Source: Mucilaginibacter hurinus (GTDB lineage: Bacteria > Bacteroidota > Bacteroidia > Sphingobacteriales > Sphingobacteriaceae). From it: 64,000 bases of DNA. How positions within the stretch are numbered: the first letter of the stretch is position 1; each line of letters opens with the position of its first letter. The stretch is taken from contig NZ_QGDC01000001.1 in assembly GCF_003324525.1 (NCBI RefSeq), positions 124,001 to 188,000 of the forward strand. Direction: 5' to 3'. The notes below the pieces were generated by a model. That model was not told the DNA's origin and did not search any database. It was given only the letters and a program-made list of their open reading frames with translations. Positions 28,015 to 36,954 of this stretch are shown in pieces. The translations under genes and the position numbers were made by a program.

Positions 28015-29163
28015 TTACGCCACAATTGACAAATGGCTCTGGATGGTTTCTTCGGAGTCTTTTACTATCATGCGTATCTTTTCATCAAGCTCATTGATGG
28101 TAGTTTGCATAATGCCCAGGTACTCCTGCTCGTTTTTTATATTTTCAGCCTGGTCAAGCTTTATCAGCTCCATAATACCCAGTAAGGAGGCTACCGGTCT
28201 TCGTAACTCATGCGATTGAATAATGGCAATGCGGGTAAGAGCTTCGTTCTGGGCTTTTATTTGTTCCTGGTGCATCTTACGTTCAGTAATGTCTACAGAT
28301 GTAATTGCTGCGCCGATGATCTCGCCCGCGCCATTACGTATAGGAACAAATTTTATTTCGCGCCAGCCTGCATATTCAGTACCGGGCCTTATCATCAGCT
28401 CCTTTTTTAATGACCGACCGGCCATAGCCGAAAGCAGGCAGCGTGTTACCTGCCATGATACGTCCTCATCAATAAAATCTAAAATATTGTCGCCCAGTGT
28501 TGGCGCCTTTTTATAAATGTTATAAAAATACCCGGCCGCTGATTTATTAAATGCCAATATTTCAAAGTGTTTGCCTATCAGCATGTGCAAATCGTTGCTG
28601 CTATCAAACACAGCTTTAAGCTTTAACTCCGAATCGGCTATCTGCATAGCCTGCTGTATAGATTGCTTATGATGTATTTCAAGACTTTGCAAGCTCACAT
28701 TCAGCTGCATAAGGTTCATAACTTGTTTTGACAGTACCTTTAAAGTTTTCAGCTGAAGATCATTAAGCGTTTTAGGTTCAAAATCAACAACACACAAACT
28801 GCCTACTGCGTATCCGTCATCAGTTATCAATGGCGAACCAGCGTAAAACCTCACAAAGGGCGCTGACGCTACAAGCGGATTGGCTGAAAACCTGTCATCA
28901 ATTGACGTGTCAGGCACAATTGTCAATTCCTCTTGCTCAATGGTATGGTTACATAATGCTATCTCACGCGGGGTGTCTGTCATATCCACACCGGTACTGG
29001 CCTTAAACCATTGCATTTCTGCCCCTAATAAAGTAACCAGGGCTACCGGAGTTCCGCACACCTGGGCTGCCAGGTCCACAATGTCTTTTAAGTCCTGGGT
29101 GATGGACGCGTCCAGTTGTGTAAACCTGTCTACGGCTCTAAGGCGGCTATACTCGTTGTTCAT
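28015..29163 (-). CDS. GAF-PAS protein with a HisKA-like phosphoacceptor domain but no ATPase domain
   Basis: 382 residues. A GAF domain fills about 20-155 (APFVRFYAGSPL), a PAS domain about 180-295 ending in DITERK, and then a short HisKA-like helix pair with SHELRRPVASLLGIMEL (His318). The protein stops at 382, about 60 residues after the His, so there is no HATPase domain. No frameshift is visible within the frame, and the stretch before the stop (MIVKDSEETIQSHLS) is ordinary. It could be a truncated kinase or a phospho-relay or adaptor protein. It stands alone, with no response regulator nearby. Confidence 0.85.
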   Translation of the reverse strand: MNNEYSRLRAVDRFTQLDASITQDLKDIVDLAAQVCGTPVALVTLLGAEMQWFKASTGVDMTDTPREIALCNHTIEQEELTIVPDTSIDDRFSANPLVASAPFVRFYAGSPLITDDGYAVGSLCVVDFEPKTLNDLQLKTLKVLSKQVMNLMQLNVSLQSLEIHHKQSIQQAMQIADSELKLKAVFDSSNDLHMLIGKHFEILAFNKSAAGYFYNIYKKAPTLGDNILDFIDEDVSWQVTRCLLSAMAGRSLKKELMIRPGTEYAGWREIKFVPIRNGAGEIIGAAITSVDITERKMHQEQIKAQNEALTRIAIIQSHELRRPVASLLGIMELIKLDQAENIKNEQEYLGIMQTTINELDEKIRMIVKDSEETIQSHLSIVA

Positions 29164-29387
29164 TTAATATTTGTGTCGGTTAAGATTATTGACAGTCTTG
29201 TATATACAACTATACGTTAAATATATGTAATCAGATGTTATATCACCGATATCATATAAAATTTGCCCGATTCCTTTAAGGATAAATTAATAATTTCCTT
29301 TTTATCACAAAGAACTCCAGCTTGTAAACCCCTAACACTAATTTAGTTTAAATGTTTGGCTGACGCTTGTAATAAGCGGCGATACTG

Positions 29388-30551
29388 TTAGTGTTCTGAG
29401 TAAACGCTAAGTATCCTGTCTCTTAAATTATAGCCAGATGCCATTACTTCACCATAGGCACCAGCAGTGCGTATGGCTATCAGGTCGCCCCGTTGCGACA
29501 CCGGCAACTCAACATCTTTACGGAAACAATCTGTGCTCTCACATATCGGCCCTACAACATCATATTTTGTGCCCGGTGCTTGTGCGTTATCCCGCCGGCT
29601 CAAATTTTCGATGGCGTGGTAGGCTTGGTATAGCATAGGGCGCATCAGCTCAGTCATGCCTGCGTCTAGTACTAAAAAGTTTTTCTTCTGCCCGTTTTTT
29701 ACGTATAAAACGCTTGATATTAACGCCGCGCTTTGGGCCACAAGCACCCGCCCCAATTCAAAATGTACCTCTTGGCCCGGCTTTACATTTAAAAAGTCTT
29801 TAAACACTTTAAAATAACTTTCAAAGTCGCCAATGGTGTTGGTATCGGGGTTATAATAGTCTACACCTAAACCACCGCCGGTGTTAAGCACCTTCACTTT
29901 AAAGCCATGTTCTTCAAACCAATCCTGCATTTCGTTAATACGCAAGCAAAGGCTTTTATACACTTCCAGGTCTGTTATTTGTGAGCCTACGTGGAAGTGT
30001 ATGCCTACAAACTGAATATTTTTAAGTGTACGCAAGGCGGTAGCCACATCATTCAGCTGCCATGTATTTATGCCGAATTTGTTTTCATCGAGCCCGGTAG
30101 TGATATAATGATGCGTGTGCGCGTCAACATTAGGATTAATCCGGATGGCTACGTTAGCTACTTTACCCTTTGCTGCAGCCAAATCGTCAATCACCTCCAG
30201 TTCTTGAACCGATTCAACGTTGAAGCAAAAAATATCGGCATCCAACGCGGCATTTATCTCTTTATCAGATTTTCCTACCCCGGCAAAAACAACTTTGTTA
30301 TTATCAAAGCCATGTTCAATAGCTGCCTTAACCTCGTTCCCACTTACACAATCGGCGCCAAAACCAAATGATTGGATGGTATCAAGCACCCTGGGGTTAA
30401 AGTTAGCCTTCATGGCATAGTGCACATGGAAACCATACTTTGATGATGCCTCACGGCAAGCCGATAGTGTTTGGCGCAGCACATTAAGATCGTAGTAATA
30501 AAAAGGGGTTTCTGATTGCGAGAAACGGGTTATGGTATCGGTGTTGAACAT
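29388..30551 (-). CDS. lysA: Diaminopimelate decarboxylase
   Basis: 387 residues from the ATG at 30551. The upstream in-frame start adds a poorly conserved MTLYYSK. It is the last step of lysine synthesis, meso-DAP to lysine, PLP-dependent. The PLP lysine is Lys48 (HYAMKAN). Also present are the SGNEVKAA and IHFHVGSQI segments, the GGGLGVDY phosphate loop and the C-terminal CESTDCF active-site motif. It follows lysC across a 123-base gap holding palindromic repeat copy C, so the pair may be co-transcribed. Confidence 0.96.
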   Translation of the reverse strand: MFNTDTITRFSQSETPFYYYDLNVLRQTLSACREASSKYGFHVHYAMKANFNPRVLDTIQSFGFGADCVSGNEVKAAIEHGFDNNKVVFAGVGKSDKEINAALDADIFCFNVESVQELEVIDDLAAAKGKVANVAIRINPNVDAHTHHYITTGLDENKFGINTWQLNDVATALRTLKNIQFVGIHFHVGSQITDLEVYKSLCLRINEMQDWFEEHGFKVKVLNTGGGLGVDYYNPDTNTIGDFESYFKVFKDFLNVKPGQEVHFELGRVLVAQSAALISSVLYVKNGQKKNFLVLDAGMTELMRPMLYQAYHAIENLSRRDNAQAPGTKYDVVGPICESTDCFRKDVELPVSQRGDLIAIRTAGAYGEVMASGYNLRDRILSVYSEH

Positions 30552-30566
30552 TTTACTGTAATAAAG

Positions 30567-30650
30567 CGTCATTGCGAGGCACGAAGCAATCTCTTAAAGT
30601 ATAATGCCTGAAGTAGCCTAAAAAGATTGCTTCGTGCCTTTGCGATAACG
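30567..30650. repeat. Palindromic intergenic repeat, copy C
   Basis: It opens with the same CGTCATTGCGAGGCACGAAG as copy A; the right arm GATTGCTTCGTGCCTTTGCG is a partly changed complement. It lies between lysC and lysA, on the far side of the window from copies A and B. Confidence 0.75.
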
Positions 30651-30674
30651 TAATGAGAAAATGAGGTGCTCTAT

Positions 30675-31985
30675 CTAAAAAAGCCCCTTATGCAAACTTT
30701 GTAAAGCCTCGTTCTTATATTCGGTTTTTACAAGTACTGACAGGTTGTTACTGCTACCACCGTAAGATATCATGCGGATAGGAATATGTTTAACCGATTC
30801 CAATACACGGGCGCCGTAGCCTAACTGATCAGCCCCGAAATCACCAACCACGCATATAATGGTCTGGTCGCTGTCTATTTCTACCGAACCAAAGGTATTT
30901 AGTTCGTCAATGATATCTTTTATGTAGGTTGTATCATCAATGGTTAATGATACGGCCACCTCTGATGTGGTGATCATATCAATTGATGTTTTGTAACGCT
31001 CAAACACCTCAAAAACCCGGCGAAGGAAACCATACGCCAGCAGCATGCGGCTTGATTGTATTTTTATAGCTGTTATACCATCTTTTGCGGCAATAGATTT
31101 TATTTTGTTTTTTTCGCTGTCGTTAGTAATCAGTGTACCTTTTGCCTGGGGGTCCATGGTGTTGAGCAGGCGTACAGGTATTTTATATTTTTGGGCCGGG
31201 AACACACTTTGCGGGTGCAATATTTTTGCACCAAAGTACGCCAGCTCGGCCGCCTCGTCAAATGATAGCTGCGCAATAGGCTTTGTCCCTTGCACTACAC
31301 GCGGATCATTATTGTGCATACCGTCAATATCGGTCCATATCTGTACTTCCTCACTGCGTATACCGGCTCCTATAAGTGAAGCTGTGTAATCGCTGCCGCC
31401 GCGGCGCAGGTTGTCAATTTCGCCAAAACTGTTGCGGCAAATATATCCCTGGGTAATAAACAGGTTGTTATCAGGGTGCGCCTCAAGCAACGGTGTTAAA
31501 TGCGAAGTAATGTGTTCTACAACGGGCTCATTATCCTCGTCAGTTTTCATAAAGTCAAGTGCAGGCAACAATACTGATGGCACGCCTATCTCTTTCAGGT
31601 ATACATGATACAGAGTGGTAGATAATAACTCACCCTGGGCCAATATTACTTTATCCTCTATCGGTGTAAACAAGTCGTTGGCAAAGCCGCTAAGCAGGCC
31701 AAAGTGGTAGTCTATCACTTCTTTACCCTGTGCCAAAAACTCGGGTTTTGCTAAAAGTTCCTTTATAAAAATTTCGTATTTATCTTTCAGGGCAGCAATT
31801 AATCCGGCCGCCTTAGGTTTATCCCCGGCAAGGTATGCCTGCCCTATTTCAACCAAACTATTGGTAGTGCCCGATACTGCAGACAGTACTACAATTTGCC
31901 TTTGCGATGCATTAACTATGTCCAGCAGTTTTTTCATCCTCTCAGGACTGCCTACTGATGTACCGCCAAATTTTAAAACTTTCAT
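30675..31985 (-). CDS. lysC: Aspartate kinase (monofunctional)
   Basis: 436 residues. It phosphorylates aspartate, the first step toward lysine, threonine and methionine. The N-terminal kinase domain has KFGGTSVG (5-12) and the IDNLRRGGSDYTAS segment. Residues ~290-436 are two ACT domains (AIKIQSSRMLLAYG, and the SDQTIICVVGDFG half), the likely lysine-feedback site. It is followed by lysA, and its 273-base leader contains a terminator-like hairpin. Confidence 0.96.
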   Translation of the reverse strand: MKVLKFGGTSVGSPERMKKLLDIVNASQRQIVVLSAVSGTTNSLVEIGQAYLAGDKPKAAGLIAALKDKYEIFIKELLAKPEFLAQGKEVIDYHFGLLSGFANDLFTPIEDKVILAQGELLSTTLYHVYLKEIGVPSVLLPALDFMKTDEDNEPVVEHITSHLTPLLEAHPDNNLFITQGYICRNSFGEIDNLRRGGSDYTASLIGAGIRSEEVQIWTDIDGMHNNDPRVVQGTKPIAQLSFDEAAELAYFGAKILHPQSVFPAQKYKIPVRLLNTMDPQAKGTLITNDSEKNKIKSIAAKDGITAIKIQSSRMLLAYGFLRRVFEVFERYKTSIDMITTSEVAVSLTIDDTTYIKDIIDELNTFGSVEIDSDQTIICVVGDFGADQLGYGARVLESVKHIPIRMISYGGSSNNLSVLVKTEYKNEALQSLHKGLF

Positions 31986-32007
31986 TATTTATACGTTCAT
32001 TTTAGCC

Positions 32008-32035
32008 AAAAAACCGAGGTGTTGCTGCACCTTTT
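32008..32035 (-). terminator. Terminator-like hairpin in the lysC leader
   Basis: On the minus strand AGGTG-CAGCAA-CACCT is followed by CGG and then TTTTTT, about 25 bases before the lysC start. A second hairpin (GCTAAAAAT / ATTTTTAGC) lies just upstream near 32044-32064. It could be an attenuator for lysine or threonine control, or only an RNA structure. Confidence 0.45.
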
Positions 32036-32258
32036 TTAGCGGCGCTAAAAATAGGATTTTTAGCGGGTTATAGCTAATGCAAAACCAAATTAAATTTGCA
32101 GCTTATTTGCGGCTATATGGTGTTGTTGCTATACCACAACAAAGGGTTATACATATTTTAAAACTTTAAGAAATAGTTTCCGTTTAGTGATAAATATTAA
32201 TATTCTTGTATCAATTACGATACACTGAAACAAGGCTTTAAATATTCATCTCTGAACT

Positions 32259-33674
32259 ATGATAAAAATAAAATTTGGTACCGATGGCTGGCGTGCGATA
32301 ATCGCCGACGATTTCACCGTTGAAAATGTTAAACGCGTTGCCTATGCTACCGCATTATGGCTTAAACAGGAGTTTGAAAACCCAACCGCTGTGGTAGGCA
32401 GCGACCCGCGTTTTGCGGGGCCCTTATTTGCCGATGTTACAACACAGGTACTTGCCTCGCAGGGGGTTAAAGTTTTCCGGGCCTCAAACGTATTTGTATC
32501 TACACCTATGATATCATTGGGCACGGTACGTAAAGAAGCATCTGCGGGTATTATCATCACAGCAAGTCATAATCCGCCCGCTTATAATGGCTACAAAATA
32601 AAAGCTTCATACGGCGGCCCGGCCACACCGGACGATATTGAGAAAGTAGAATCGCAGATACCGGATACCATAGACCTAAAATTAAAAACCGTAAAGGAAT
32701 ATGAAGCCGATGGCCTGGTGGAATTTATAGACCTTGAAGATATGTACGTAAAACATGTTGAAGCCAGCTTTGACATGGATGCTATACGTAACAGTGGGCT
32801 TAATTGGGCTTATGATGGCATGTACGGTGCCGGCCAGAATGTAATGCGCCGCATATTACCGGATATCACCTTTCTGCACAGTGAACACAATCCCGGTTTT
32901 GACGGGCAGGCACCTGAACCTATTCAGCGTAATTTAAAAGAGTTTGAAGAACTGATTAAATTATCGGAGGGCGAAATAGCCTCGGGCCTGGTTACCGACG
33001 GCGACGCGGACCGTATTGGCCTGTATGACAGCCAGGGCAACTTTGTGGATTCGCACCATATACTGCTGATGCTGATACACTATATGTACAAAGTTAAAGG
33101 TCAGAACGGGGATGTATATTCAACATTTTCGTGCACCAGTAAGATACAGAAACTTTGTGATGCCTACGGTTTAAATAACACCGTAACTAAAATCGGCTTC
33201 AAATACATTTGCGACCTTATCGTTAACTCGGGCCGTCCGTTTTTGGTTGGTGGCGAAGAGTCGGGCGGTATTGCCGCAGCAGGCCATATCCCCGAGCGCG
33301 ACGGTATATGGATAGGCCTTATTATTTGGGAGTTTATGGCAAAAACCGGCCGCAGCCTTACTGATATTGTAAATGAGATTTATGACGTGGTAGGCAAATT
33401 TGCAGTTGAGCGTTACGATTTGCACGTTACCGAAGAGCTTAAACAAAAGATAATAAGCAATAGCAAAGGCGGCGTTTACGGTGGCTTCGGCAGCCTAAAG
33501 GTGGTACGCACCGAAGACATGGACGGTTTTAAATTCTTCTTTGAGGATGACACCTGGGTTATGATACGCCCGTCAGGCACAGAGCCTGTATTGCGTGTGT
33601 ACGCCGAAGCGCCAACCAGCGCAGATTCATTCAGGATATTGGATATGGTGAAAGCAGATTTGCTGGCATCGTAA
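32259..33674 (+). CDS. Phosphoglucomutase/phosphomannomutase family protein
   Basis: 471 residues. It is an alpha-D-phosphohexomutase with all four signatures: active-site TASHNPPAYNGYKI with phospho-Ser103, the metal-binding loop DGDADRIG, GGEESGG for sugar recognition and RPSGTEPVLRVY for the phosphate site. It interconverts hexose 1- and 6-phosphates for glycan and exopolysaccharide supply. The exact sugar cannot be told. It is divergent from lysC and has a strong terminator. Confidence 0.95.
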   Translation: MIKIKFGTDGWRAIIADDFTVENVKRVAYATALWLKQEFENPTAVVGSDPRFAGPLFADVTTQVLASQGVKVFRASNVFVSTPMISLGTVRKEASAGIIITASHNPPAYNGYKIKASYGGPATPDDIEKVESQIPDTIDLKLKTVKEYEADGLVEFIDLEDMYVKHVEASFDMDAIRNSGLNWAYDGMYGAGQNVMRRILPDITFLHSEHNPGFDGQAPEPIQRNLKEFEELIKLSEGEIASGLVTDGDADRIGLYDSQGNFVDSHHILLMLIHYMYKVKGQNGDVYSTFSCTSKIQKLCDAYGLNNTVTKIGFKYICDLIVNSGRPFLVGGEESGGIAAAGHIPERDGIWIGLIIWEFMAKTGRSLTDIVNEIYDVVGKFAVERYDLHVTEELKQKIISNSKGGVYGGFGSLKVVRTEDMDGFKFFFEDDTWVMIRPSGTEPVLRVYAEAPTSADSFRILDMVKADLLAS

Positions 33675-33692
33675 TATTTTAGTGTTTAAAGC

Positions 33693-33731
33693 AAAAGAAA
33701 AGGAACTTGCATAGCGGGTTCCTTTTCTTTT
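33693..33731 (+). terminator. Terminator of the phosphohexomutase gene
   Basis: AAAAGAAAAGGAAC (33693-33706) pairs perfectly with GTTCCTTTTCTTTT (33718-33731), so the T-tract is part of the 14-bp stem. Confidence 0.8.
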
Positions 33732-33960
33732 GGAACTTTTGTCCATTTTTATAATCGTCATTGAGCGCGAAAAAGTTGATCGAAAAATGATTCTCAGGAT
33801 AAACTGATATAAGATAAACTTTACGACGGCAATATTCGGATGTTGAATAGCATGCCCTGCAGCGTAATACGCAGTTGTCCATCTTTCGCGGAAAAAAAGC
33901 CAAAACCACTTCAATCAAGTTGCCTGCAAACAATTTAATTAAAAGCAGGAAATGATTATG

Positions 33961-33984
33961 AGCTTGCCGAAGGGCAGGCTTTTT
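33961..33984 (+). terminator. Orphan terminator-like hairpin
   Basis: AGCTTGCC-GAA-GGGCAGGCT with one G-T pair, followed by a short T-run. It lies 230 bases after the mutase terminator, with no recognised gene between them. Confidence 0.45.
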
Positions 33985-34230
33985 AACATTATAAATTATT
34001 CTGTTGATAAACAGTTAATTAAAAAAAACATTTCTAAACTCATCATGTATATACATAATAACATGCATATATTTGATACACCGTTTATAACCCGCCGGTT
34101 AATTAAAACTTACAAAAATTGAATTTGTATAAGCGACTGAAGATGCTGCTTTAGCTTTTCATTTGTATATGCATAAACAATCAACCATGTAAAATAACCA
34201 CATCTATAAACCACAAATTACCAATGAACT

Positions 34231-35477
34231 ATGAAAAAGAAACATTTGATTTTAGGGTTATCGTTTGCTGCCCTCGGCTTCTCGTCATGCCAAAAATCCG
34301 AACAACTATCCAAAAATCCCGCGTCGACAGACAGGGCTAAAGTTGCTAACGGTACCATTGTTGACGCCGCTTTTACCGGCTATTTCCGTCGTACCAGCGG
34401 CTGGACAGCAGGCGATGCTACCTTATCAATACCAGTAACCCAAATAGTACCACTAATTTCACCCACAACATTTGGCTGTTCGGCGATAGTCATTTAGATG
34501 GCATAAACACCGCCAACGAGCCTGATACACGCAACTGCATGTTTGATATCAACAACTGCATGATGCGGCAGTCCGGTTATGCGGATAACTTTACAACTGT
34601 TATAAGTTCGGGCACTGGTGGCGCGCGCACTACCTTCAAATTCCCCGAAAACAACTCCAATATCTACAACAATAACCGCCTGTGGCCGCACCACGGCTTT
34701 GAAAGCGGAAACACTGTTAGTGCATTTTTTGGCGCTTATAACGGTTCAATGCAGTTTCAGGGCAACTACCTTGCTGAGTTTAATTATAACATTACATCGT
34801 CATCGGGCATCACAATGACTAAATTAAATTACCTTAATACTTCGGGAATTGCCTGGGGACAGTGGACCATTTCGCAAGGCGATTCGGTATTTGTGTATGG
34901 TACCAAGCTATATGAAACCACCTACAATACAAGCGCGGCGTATGTAGCAAGGGTATTAAAAACCAAGCTAAAATCATCAACCGCCGGCGACTGGAAGTTT
35001 TGGACCGGCACGTCGTGGAGCAACTCGCCTACTGCCGCAGCGCCAATCAGAACCGGCTTATCTAACCACCTTAGTGTAGTAAAATTCCTTAACACTTCGG
35101 GCCAGGCCAGGTATGCTATTATAAACCAGGAAGTTAATTTTGGAACTTGTAATGCAGGCACTAAAATATATTCATACGGTTTAGCCAGTACACCTACAGG
35201 CCCTTTTAATACGCAAAAGGTGCTTTACACTATTACTGATAAATTGCCAGGCGCGCCAGCCGGATCAAATACTATGCTTACGTATGATGCGCAAGCCCAT
35301 CCCGAACACGCGGGATTAGGTTTACTGCTGATATCATACAATGTGAACGGCGACTGTACCGGCACCTGCAACCCATGGACGCTCCAGGTACCTGCCGATG
35401 GTTACAGGCCTAAATTTATCAGAACCGACATAAAAGATATTGATGCAAGCCTGGCAAGCGTAGCACAAACCTGGTAA
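34231..35477 (+). pseudogene. Secreted lipoprotein (DUF4185/DUF5005-like propeller) broken by a frameshift near 34430
   Basis: The first part (34231-34497) has the lipoprotein signal MKKKHLILGLSFAALGFSSC and reads FTGYFRRTSGWTAGDATLSIP before running into a wrong frame and a stop. The other frame then continues NSTTNFTHNIWLFGDSHLDG and runs to 35477 (the free ATG at 34539 lies inside this frame). Reading across, the Trp-Thr-x-Gly-Asp...Trp-Leu-Phe-Gly-Asp pattern is that of surface propeller proteins. The span of 1,247 bases is two more than a multiple of three, so one base is missing or two are extra, probably near ACCAGTAACC. It could be a real disrupted gene or a sequence error. Confidence 0.75.
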
Positions 35478-35497
35478 TTAATTTAATATATATGATT

Positions 35498-35526
35498 AGC
35501 CGGCTGAACATTCAGCCGGCTTTTTT
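35498..35526 (+). terminator. Terminator of the broken lipoprotein gene
   Basis: AGCCGGCTGAA / TTCAGCCGGCT, perfect 11-bp stem with a tiny CA centre and then TTTTT. Confidence 0.88.
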
Positions 35527-35565
35527 GTGCGTGTGCGTGTGCATTATTTTTTATTAATTTGCGGC

Positions 35566-36315
35566 ATGAAACGCTTGCTACCGTTTTTGTTAATGAATAT
35601 ACTTTGCCTGCAATTAAGCGCCCAGGTAAAAGATACACTCCTAAAGCCAATTCCATCACAGCTTGAAAGCTTATCAAACGACACTTTACTTACCCGGCAT
35701 AATCTATCGCAAATATGGCTGCAAACAAAAAATGCAGATGTATTGGGCTTTATTGGTGCGGATTACCAACGCATACACATAAAATTTATTGAGGTTAAAA
35801 AAAGCCAAACTGCACACGATATTTATCAGGTTTACGGAAAATCAATGGTAAAAAATAACGTGGCCGAATTTAGGGGTAAGCTTACCGTAACGCAGATATT
35901 TAAAAAAGCTAACTCACCACGCGGGTTGGCACGTTATGTACTTACAGGGGATTATGAATTTGCCGAAGATAAAAACTTACCGCACGCGGGCATTTTTAGG
36001 GGCTTTTTTGTAACCAAAATCTATGTAGATGCGGCGGGGAAAGCGCATTATGACGATCTGGAAAAGGCCCATTCTGACTATGCTAATAACCAGTTCTCGG
36101 GAGACTGGCTTAATTACGACAATATACAGGTGCAACGCTGCAACTGGGGCGACTACCGTATAGCCGGAGCCGGCGAACTTGATTCAGGCACCGCTAACTT
36201 TTTCCCTTACGCCAGATATGCTGATAAAGGCTGGCAAAATTTTGTAGAGGCCGCACAGGAAGGGCTTAAGGGCGACCAGGCAAAAAAAGAAGAAATCAGG
36301 GAATGGTGGAAATAA
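35566..36315 (+). CDS. Secreted hypothetical protein
   Basis: 249 residues from the ATG at 35566. The frame is open for 13 more codons, but MKRLLPFLLMNILCLQLSAQ is a clean signal peptide here and a TTAATTTG box (one mismatch) lies four bases upstream. The rest is soluble with repeated Tyr/Asp patches (FRGFFVTKIYVDAAGKAHYDD and CNWGDYRIAGAGEL). I do not recognise a family. It is likely co-transcribed with the next gene (24-base gap). Confidence 0.7.
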   Translation: MKRLLPFLLMNILCLQLSAQVKDTLLKPIPSQLESLSNDTLLTRHNLSQIWLQTKNADVLGFIGADYQRIHIKFIEVKKSQTAHDIYQVYGKSMVKNNVAEFRGKLTVTQIFKKANSPRGLARYVLTGDYEFAEDKNLPHAGIFRGFFVTKIYVDAAGKAHYDDLEKAHSDYANNQFSGDWLNYDNIQVQRCNWGDYRIAGAGELDSGTANFFPYARYADKGWQNFVEAAQEGLKGDQAKKEEIREWWK

Positions 36316-36339
36316 ACCAAACCGTTAATATAAAAATAT

Positions 36340-36891
36340 ATGAGCCAGCAAGACAACGATTTAATTGCAGAGATATTTGACGCTTTGAAGCAAAAGTTCG
36401 ACGTGGAATACACCGAACTACAGGACTTTGAACCTACTCAGTTTTCATCCTTTAACCAATATAACAAAGTTGGGGTAGTGAAAAAAATTGCCATAAAAAG
36501 GGCGGGTACAGGATACCTTTCGTTTATTAAAACACCTACCACGCTTTTACAGCTATGGGGGTCAGTGAAAATTAATAAAGACTTTGGGCACGTGTTGATA
36601 CGGCCCGAGAAATTTGCTGACAAATTGCAAGAATTGATAAAACCGGTAGAGATAGACTTCCCGGACGATAAACTATTCAGCCAAATGAATTATGTAGTGG
36701 CTAATGACAGGCAAAAAGCAGTTGCAGCCGTAACCAGCGGTTTCAGGAATATTGTTGCCGAATTGCAGGAAGATGAGTTTGTGATAGAAATTATCAATGA
36801 CCAGCTGATCATCAATATTAAAAGAGAGCCATCGCCGGAGGTTGCCAAAAAACTGTACAAGTTTATTGTTGCAGCGGCGTTACTGCATTAA
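36340..36891 (+). CDS. Cytoplasmic hypothetical protein
   Basis: 183 residues, no signal peptide or membrane helix; rich in Lys, Glu and Phe, ending KLYKFIVAAALLH. The MSQQDNDLIAEIFDALKQKF start is helical. I do not recognise the family. It follows the secreted gene at 35566 closely and ends before a clear terminator, which suggests a two-gene unit. Confidence 0.7.
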   Translation: MSQQDNDLIAEIFDALKQKFDVEYTELQDFEPTQFSSFNQYNKVGVVKKIAIKRAGTGYLSFIKTPTTLLQLWGSVKINKDFGHVLIRPEKFADKLQELIKPVEIDFPDDKLFSQMNYVVANDRQKAVAAVTSGFRNIVAELQEDEFVIEIINDQLIINIKREPSPEVAKKLYKFIVAAALLH

Positions 36892-36905
36892 GATAAGTAA
36901 GCTAC

Positions 36906-36942
36906 AAAAAGCCGCGGCACTATCATAATGCCGCGGCTTTAT
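36906..36942. terminator. Bidirectional terminator
   Basis: AAAGCCGCGGCA / TGCCGCGGCTTT, 12-bp perfect stem, with T-rich sides on both strands; it separates a + gene from the convergent broken lipoprotein gene. Confidence 0.85.
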
Positions 36943-36954
36943 TGTAAACGTTTT

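Larger units (their letters stand above)
33675..34230. other. 556-base intergenic region
   Basis: It holds the mutase terminator (33693-33731), a second terminator-like hairpin at 33961-33984 with no obvious gene before it, the palindrome ATGTATATACAT at 34045-34056 and otherwise A+T-rich sequence. An open frame of 57 codons starting near 33950 spans the second hairpin and is not convincing. No RNA gene was recognised. Confidence 0.6.

Noticed and set aside
31986..32258. Lysine riboswitch upstream of lysC
   Set aside because: The known multi-stem lysine element was not seen; only two short hairpins occur.
33950..34123. 57-codon open frame in the long intergenic region
   Set aside because: It spans a terminator hairpin, is A+T-rich, and shows no signal peptide or recognised motif.
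34539..35477. Separate gene starting at the ATG 34539
   Set aside because: The frame runs open far upstream and its extra residues continue the propeller pattern, so it is the rest of the frameshifted lipoprotein rather than an independent gene.
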